A stretch of DNA of 64,000 nt. Origin: an uncultured Bacilli bacterium. Its GTDB lineage: Bacteria > Bacillota_I > Bacilli_A > RF39 > UBA660. The stretch's first letter is position 1. Every line of letters starts with the position of its first letter. The translations under genes and the position numbers were made by a program. The stretch lies in contig CANQON010000002.1 in assembly GCA_947625505.1 (NCBI GenBank), positions 1 to 64,000 on the forward strand. Reading direction: 5' to 3'. Of this stretch, positions 60,522-64,000 are shown piece after piece. The notes under the pieces were generated by a model that saw only the letters and a program-made list of their open reading frames with translations, was not told the DNA's origin and did no database searches.

Positions 60522-62504
60522 ATGAATGATAATGAAATAATAGCTAATATAAAGTGTTTAGGTATAGATATGATTGATCATGCTAGAAGTGGACATCCTG
60601 GTATTGTTTTAGGAGCAGCGCCAATTCTTTATAGTTTATATGCTAATCATTTAAATATTAATGTTAAAGATCCTAATTGGTTCTCCCGTGATCGTTTTGT
60701 TATGTCAGCAGGACATGGTTCTGCTTTACTATATGCTACATTATTTATGTGTGGTTATTCTTTAGATATTGATGATTTAAAAGCTTTTCGTCATATTAAT
60801 TCTAAAACACCTGGACATCCTGAAGTAGGAGTAACTCCTGGTGTCGATTGTACAACAGGTCCTTTAGGACAAGGTATAGCGACTTCTGTAGGTATGGCTT
60901 TAGGTGAAAAGATATTAAAAGAAAGATATCGTATTACCTCTAAAGATAGTTTAATCGATTATAAAGTATATTGTTTAGTTGGTGATGGCGATTTAATGGA
61001 GGGTATCTCTTATGAAGCTTGTTCTTTAGCAGGTACTTTAAAATTAAATAATTTAATCGTTTTATATGATTCTAATGATGTATCTTTAGATGGACCTACT
61101 GATAAAACTTTTAAAGAAAATGTAAGAGGACGCTTTGAAGCGATGGGATGGACGACTTATCTAGTTCGTGATGGAAATAACTTATCAGAATTAAATCGCG
61201 CTATTAATAAAGCTAAAAATGCTAAAACACCTGCCTTTATTGAGGTTAAAACTAAAATTGGTTATGGATCATTATTAGAAGGTAAATCAGATGTTCATGG
61301 TAAATGTTTAACGAAAGAAGATATTGCTCAGTTAAAAGCTAAATTAGGAGTAACAAGTGAACCTTTTGGATATAATACGGAATATATTGATTATTTAAGA
61401 GGTAAAATAAGTGAACGTGTCGATACTAAATATAAAAAATCAACAGAAGAATATAATAAATATATATCTAGTATGGGTGATGAAAGTAAAACTTTAGCTA
61501 GTTATATGTTTAATAATGAATTTCATTATAACTTATTAGATATAACTTGGCCTATGGATGAACATCAAAAAGAAGCTACTCGTGATACTAATAATATGTT
61601 TATGGATTATTTAACACATCATATTAAAACTTTTGTTGGAGGAAGTGCTGATTTAGGTAGTTCTACCAAAACATATGTCAAATACTCTAATGATATTAGT
61701 GCTGACAACTTTGATGGCAATAATATTTGGTTTGGCGTTAGAGAACATGCTATGGGAGCTATATGTAATGGTTTAGCGCTTGTTAACTTAAAACCTTATT
61801 GTTCAACTTTCTTAAGTTTTAGTGATTATGTAAAACCTGCAATGCGTATGTCTAGTTTAATGCATTTACCTGTTACATATATCTTTTCTCATGATTCTAT
61901 TAATGTAGGACCTGATGGACCTACTCATCAACCAATTGAACAATTAGCGATGATAAGATCTATACCAGGTATGAAAGTATTTAGACCTGCTGATGTTAAT
62001 GAACTTTTAGGATGTTGGCAAGTAATACTAAATTCTAATCATAATCCTAGTACTTTAGTATTAAGTCGTAATGAAGTAGAAAGACATCCTAATACTAATC
62101 CTAAAATGAGTATTTTAGGAGGATATATTTACTATAATGAAAAAGAAAAGTTAGATACGATAATTATAGCCAGTGGAACAGAACTTTCTTATGCTCGTAA
62201 TATTGGTTATGAATTAGCTACTAAAGGATATAAAAACTTCCGTATTGTTAGTATGCCTTCTATTGAACAATTCTTAGAATGTGATGAAGAATATCGTCAA
62301 AATGTTTTACCAAATAATGTTCGTAAAATTGTTATTGAAGCTGACTCATCTTTTGGATGGCATCGTATATGTCAAAATAATACTTATTATTTAACAGTTG
62401 ATTCTTTTGGTAAAAGTGGTAGTAAAGAAGAAGTATTAGAGTATATGCATTATACTTTAGATGATATTAAAGAAAAAGTCTTTAATATTATGAATATTAA
62501 ATAA
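60522..62504 (+). CDS. tkt: Transketolase
   Basis: GHPGIVLGAAPILYSLY, CTTGPLGQGIATSVGMALGEK, GDGDLMEGISYEA, FVGGSADLGSS, SHDSINVGPDGPTHQPIEQLA. Confidence 0.96.
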   Translation: MNDNEIIANIKCLGIDMIDHARSGHPGIVLGAAPILYSLYANHLNINVKDPNWFSRDRFVMSAGHGSALLYATLFMCGYSLDIDDLKAFRHINSKTPGHPEVGVTPGVDCTTGPLGQGIATSVGMALGEKILKERYRITSKDSLIDYKVYCLVGDGDLMEGISYEACSLAGTLKLNNLIVLYDSNDVSLDGPTDKTFKENVRGRFEAMGWTTYLVRDGNNLSELNRAINKAKNAKTPAFIEVKTKIGYGSLLEGKSDVHGKCLTKEDIAQLKAKLGVTSEPFGYNTEYIDYLRGKISERVDTKYKKSTEEYNKYISSMGDESKTLASYMFNNEFHYNLLDITWPMDEHQKEATRDTNNMFMDYLTHHIKTFVGGSADLGSSTKTYVKYSNDISADNFDGNNIWFGVREHAMGAICNGLALVNLKPYCSTFLSFSDYVKPAMRMSSLMHLPVTYIFSHDSINVGPDGPTHQPIEQLAMIRSIPGMKVFRPADVNELLGCWQVILNSNHNPSTLVLSRNEVERHPNTNPKMSILGGYIYYNEKEKLDTIIIASGTELSYARNIGYELATKGYKNFRIVSMPSIEQFLECDEEYRQNVLPNNVRKIVIEADSSFGWHRICQNNTYYLTVDSFGKSGSKEEVLEYMHYTLDDIKEKVFNIMNIK

Positions 62505-62584
62505 TTAATAGTATATAATTTACTAAGTCTTGTAATTTTAGTCATTATCTAGTAAAATAACTTATATATGAAAGGACTGATATC

Positions 62585-62806
62585 GTGGGAGCATTTCTAA
62601 TCGATATGTTACAAGTATTAGTAGGAGTATTAATTGGAGGAGTAATTGGTTTCTTTGTAGCTCGTCATTATATGCAAAAGATGATGAAGAAAAATTCACC
62701 AATTAATGAACAAATGATTAAAGCAATGATGACACAAATGGGTAGAACACCAAGTCAAAAACAAGTTAATCAAATGATGAAACAAATGACTAAGTACATG
62801 GACTAG
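62585..62806 (+). CDS. yneF: YneF/UPF0154 family membrane protein
   Basis: [55 protein letters not shown]; follows lexA/tkt as in Bacillus. Confidence 0.88.
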   Translation: MGAFLIDMLQVLVGVLIGGVIGFFVARHYMQKMMKKNSPINEQMIKAMMTQMGRTPSQKQVNQMMKQMTKYMD

Positions 62807-62827
62807 TCATTTTTTTTAGGAGGAAAG

Positions 62828-64000
62828 ATGTTTTTATCAGAAATTTATAATTTATTAGGAAAAGAATTTCAAGGTAATGATAAAAATATTAAAGGTATTA
62901 AAATTGATAGTAAAGAGTTAAAAAAAGGGGATGTATTTGTTTGTATTAATAAAGGATATTTATATATTAAGGAAGCAATCAAGAAGAAGGTATCTTTAAT
63001 TATTATGGATAAAGATATTTCTATTGATAAGTCTATTAATGTTATACAAGTTAAGGATGCTGTTAAAACTTTAGGAATGCTTGCTTCTTTTATGAGAGAT
63101 AAATATCAAGGAAAAGTGATTGCTATTACAGGTAGTAATGGAAAAAGTACAACTAAAGAAATAATTAGTCATATATTAAAAGGTAAATATAAAGTACTAA
63201 GTAATATAGGTAGTGAAAATAATCATATTGGTGTACCTAAAACATTACTTAAATTAAATAATAGCTATGATTATGTCGTATTAGAATTAGGTACTAATCA
63301 TCCAGGGGAGATAACATACCTAAGTGATATTGTTAAACCAGATATAGCGATTATCACAAATATTGGTAATGCCCATATTGGCAATTTTGGTAGTAAAAGA
63401 AAAATCTTAAAAGAAAAATTATGTATTAAAAAAGATAAGACTATTTTATTTGTTAATGCTAAAGATAAATTATTAAAAGATGTAGAGGGAATAAAAGTTG
63501 ATTATACAAAATACTCTTTTGATAATGAAGATATATGTTTAGCTTATGTATTATGTCTATATCTTGGTATGACGAAAGAAGAAATAAATAAGCGTTTAAA
63601 ATCATTAAAGTTATTACCATCTAGAATGTATCACTATAATATTAATAATATAACAATCATTGATGACGCTTATAACGCTTCTTATGAATCATTTATTTAT
63701 GGAATAAATAAGTTAGATAAAATAAAAAGAAAGATTATTATTTATGGTGACATGTTAGAACTAGGTAGATATAGTAATTTATTACATAAAAAAGTCTATA
63801 AAGAGTTATTAAAACTAGATAATAAAATTATTATAACGATAGGAAGTAATACTAAGAAGTTAAATAATAAGTTACATTTTAATACTTTAGAAGAAATAAT
63901 TAATTATTTTAAAGACTTTAATTTTGAGGATAATGATATCATTTATCTTAAAGGATCACATAAGATGGAATTGTTTAAATTAGTTGATCCTTTAAAGAAA
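62828..64000 (+). CDS. murF: UDP-N-acetylmuramoyl-tripeptide--D-alanyl-D-alanine ligase (MurF), truncated by window end
   Basis: IKGIKIDSKELKKGDVFVCI, IAITGSNGKSTTKEIISHIL, VLELGTNHPGEITYLSDIVKPDIAIITNIGNAHIG; frame open to the end, absent from the ORF track. Confidence 0.85.
   Translation, partial: MFLSEIYNLLGKEFQGNDKNIKGIKIDSKELKKGDVFVCINKGYLYIKEAIKKKVSLIIMDKDISIDKSINVIQVKDAVKTLGMLASFMRDKYQGKVIAITGSNGKSTTKEIISHILKGKYKVLSNIGSENNHIGVPKTLLKLNNSYDYVVLELGTNHPGEITYLSDIVKPDIAIITNIGNAHIGNFGSKRKILKEKLCIKKDKTILFVNAKDKLLKDVEGIKVDYTKYSFDNEDICLAYVLCLYLGMTKEEINKRLKSLKLLPSRMYHYNINNITIIDDAYNASYESFIYGINKLDKIKRKIIIYGDMLELGRYSNLLHKKVYKELLKLDNKIIITIGSNTKKLNNKLHFNTLEEIINYFKDFNFEDNDIIYLKGSHKMELFKLVDPLKK

Noticed and set aside
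1-64000. Alternative genetic code (UGA = Trp) expected for some Mollicutes
   Set aside because: TGG is used for Trp throughout and TGA functions as a stop (e.g. genes ending at 10621 and 38317).

Overview
The window is a gene-dense, AT-rich chromosomal segment from a low-GC Bacillota, probably a Bacilli or Mycoplasmatota-type lineage that keeps a cell wall. It uses the standard genetic code. I saw no rRNA, tRNA, CRISPR array, prophage or transposon.

Housekeeping content: a YlbL-type PDZ/Lon protease, MutS, ParE/ParC, two FAD oxidoreductases, GH25 lysozyme, YlbD/YlbE/RsmD, SpoVB-like flippase, ComN-like regulator, SecDF, RelA/SpoT, Dtd, AI-2E-type permease, HisS, AspS, TruB, FolD, LexA, transketolase, YneF and a partial MurF. 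A long wall-polymer (teichoic-acid-like) cluster spans about 40.9-58.8 kb: TagO/MraY-like, GT2, GtrA, acyltransferase, CDP-polyol phosphotransferases, TarI/TarJ and TagG/TagH.

Main highlights:
(1) A roughly 620-nt non-coding locus at 55987-56606 has its own promoter and terminator. It lies directly upstream of a small membrane protein that looks like OapA, so it is a strong OLE RNA candidate. It sits inside the teichoic-acid cluster.
(2) A dockerin-bearing peptidoglycan hydrolase is immediately followed by a membrane-anchored cohesin-like protein, suggesting a non-cellulosomal cohesin-dockerin system for tethering an autolysin.
(3) Three consecutive zinc-ribbon membrane/SPFH genes, the first with a 105-bp in-frame tandem repeat.
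(4) Recurrent -10 boxes 15-18 nt upstream of start codons, predicting transcripts that begin at the Shine-Dalgarno sequence, plus terminators that incorporate stop codons.

All family names come from reading motifs by eye; no database search was run.
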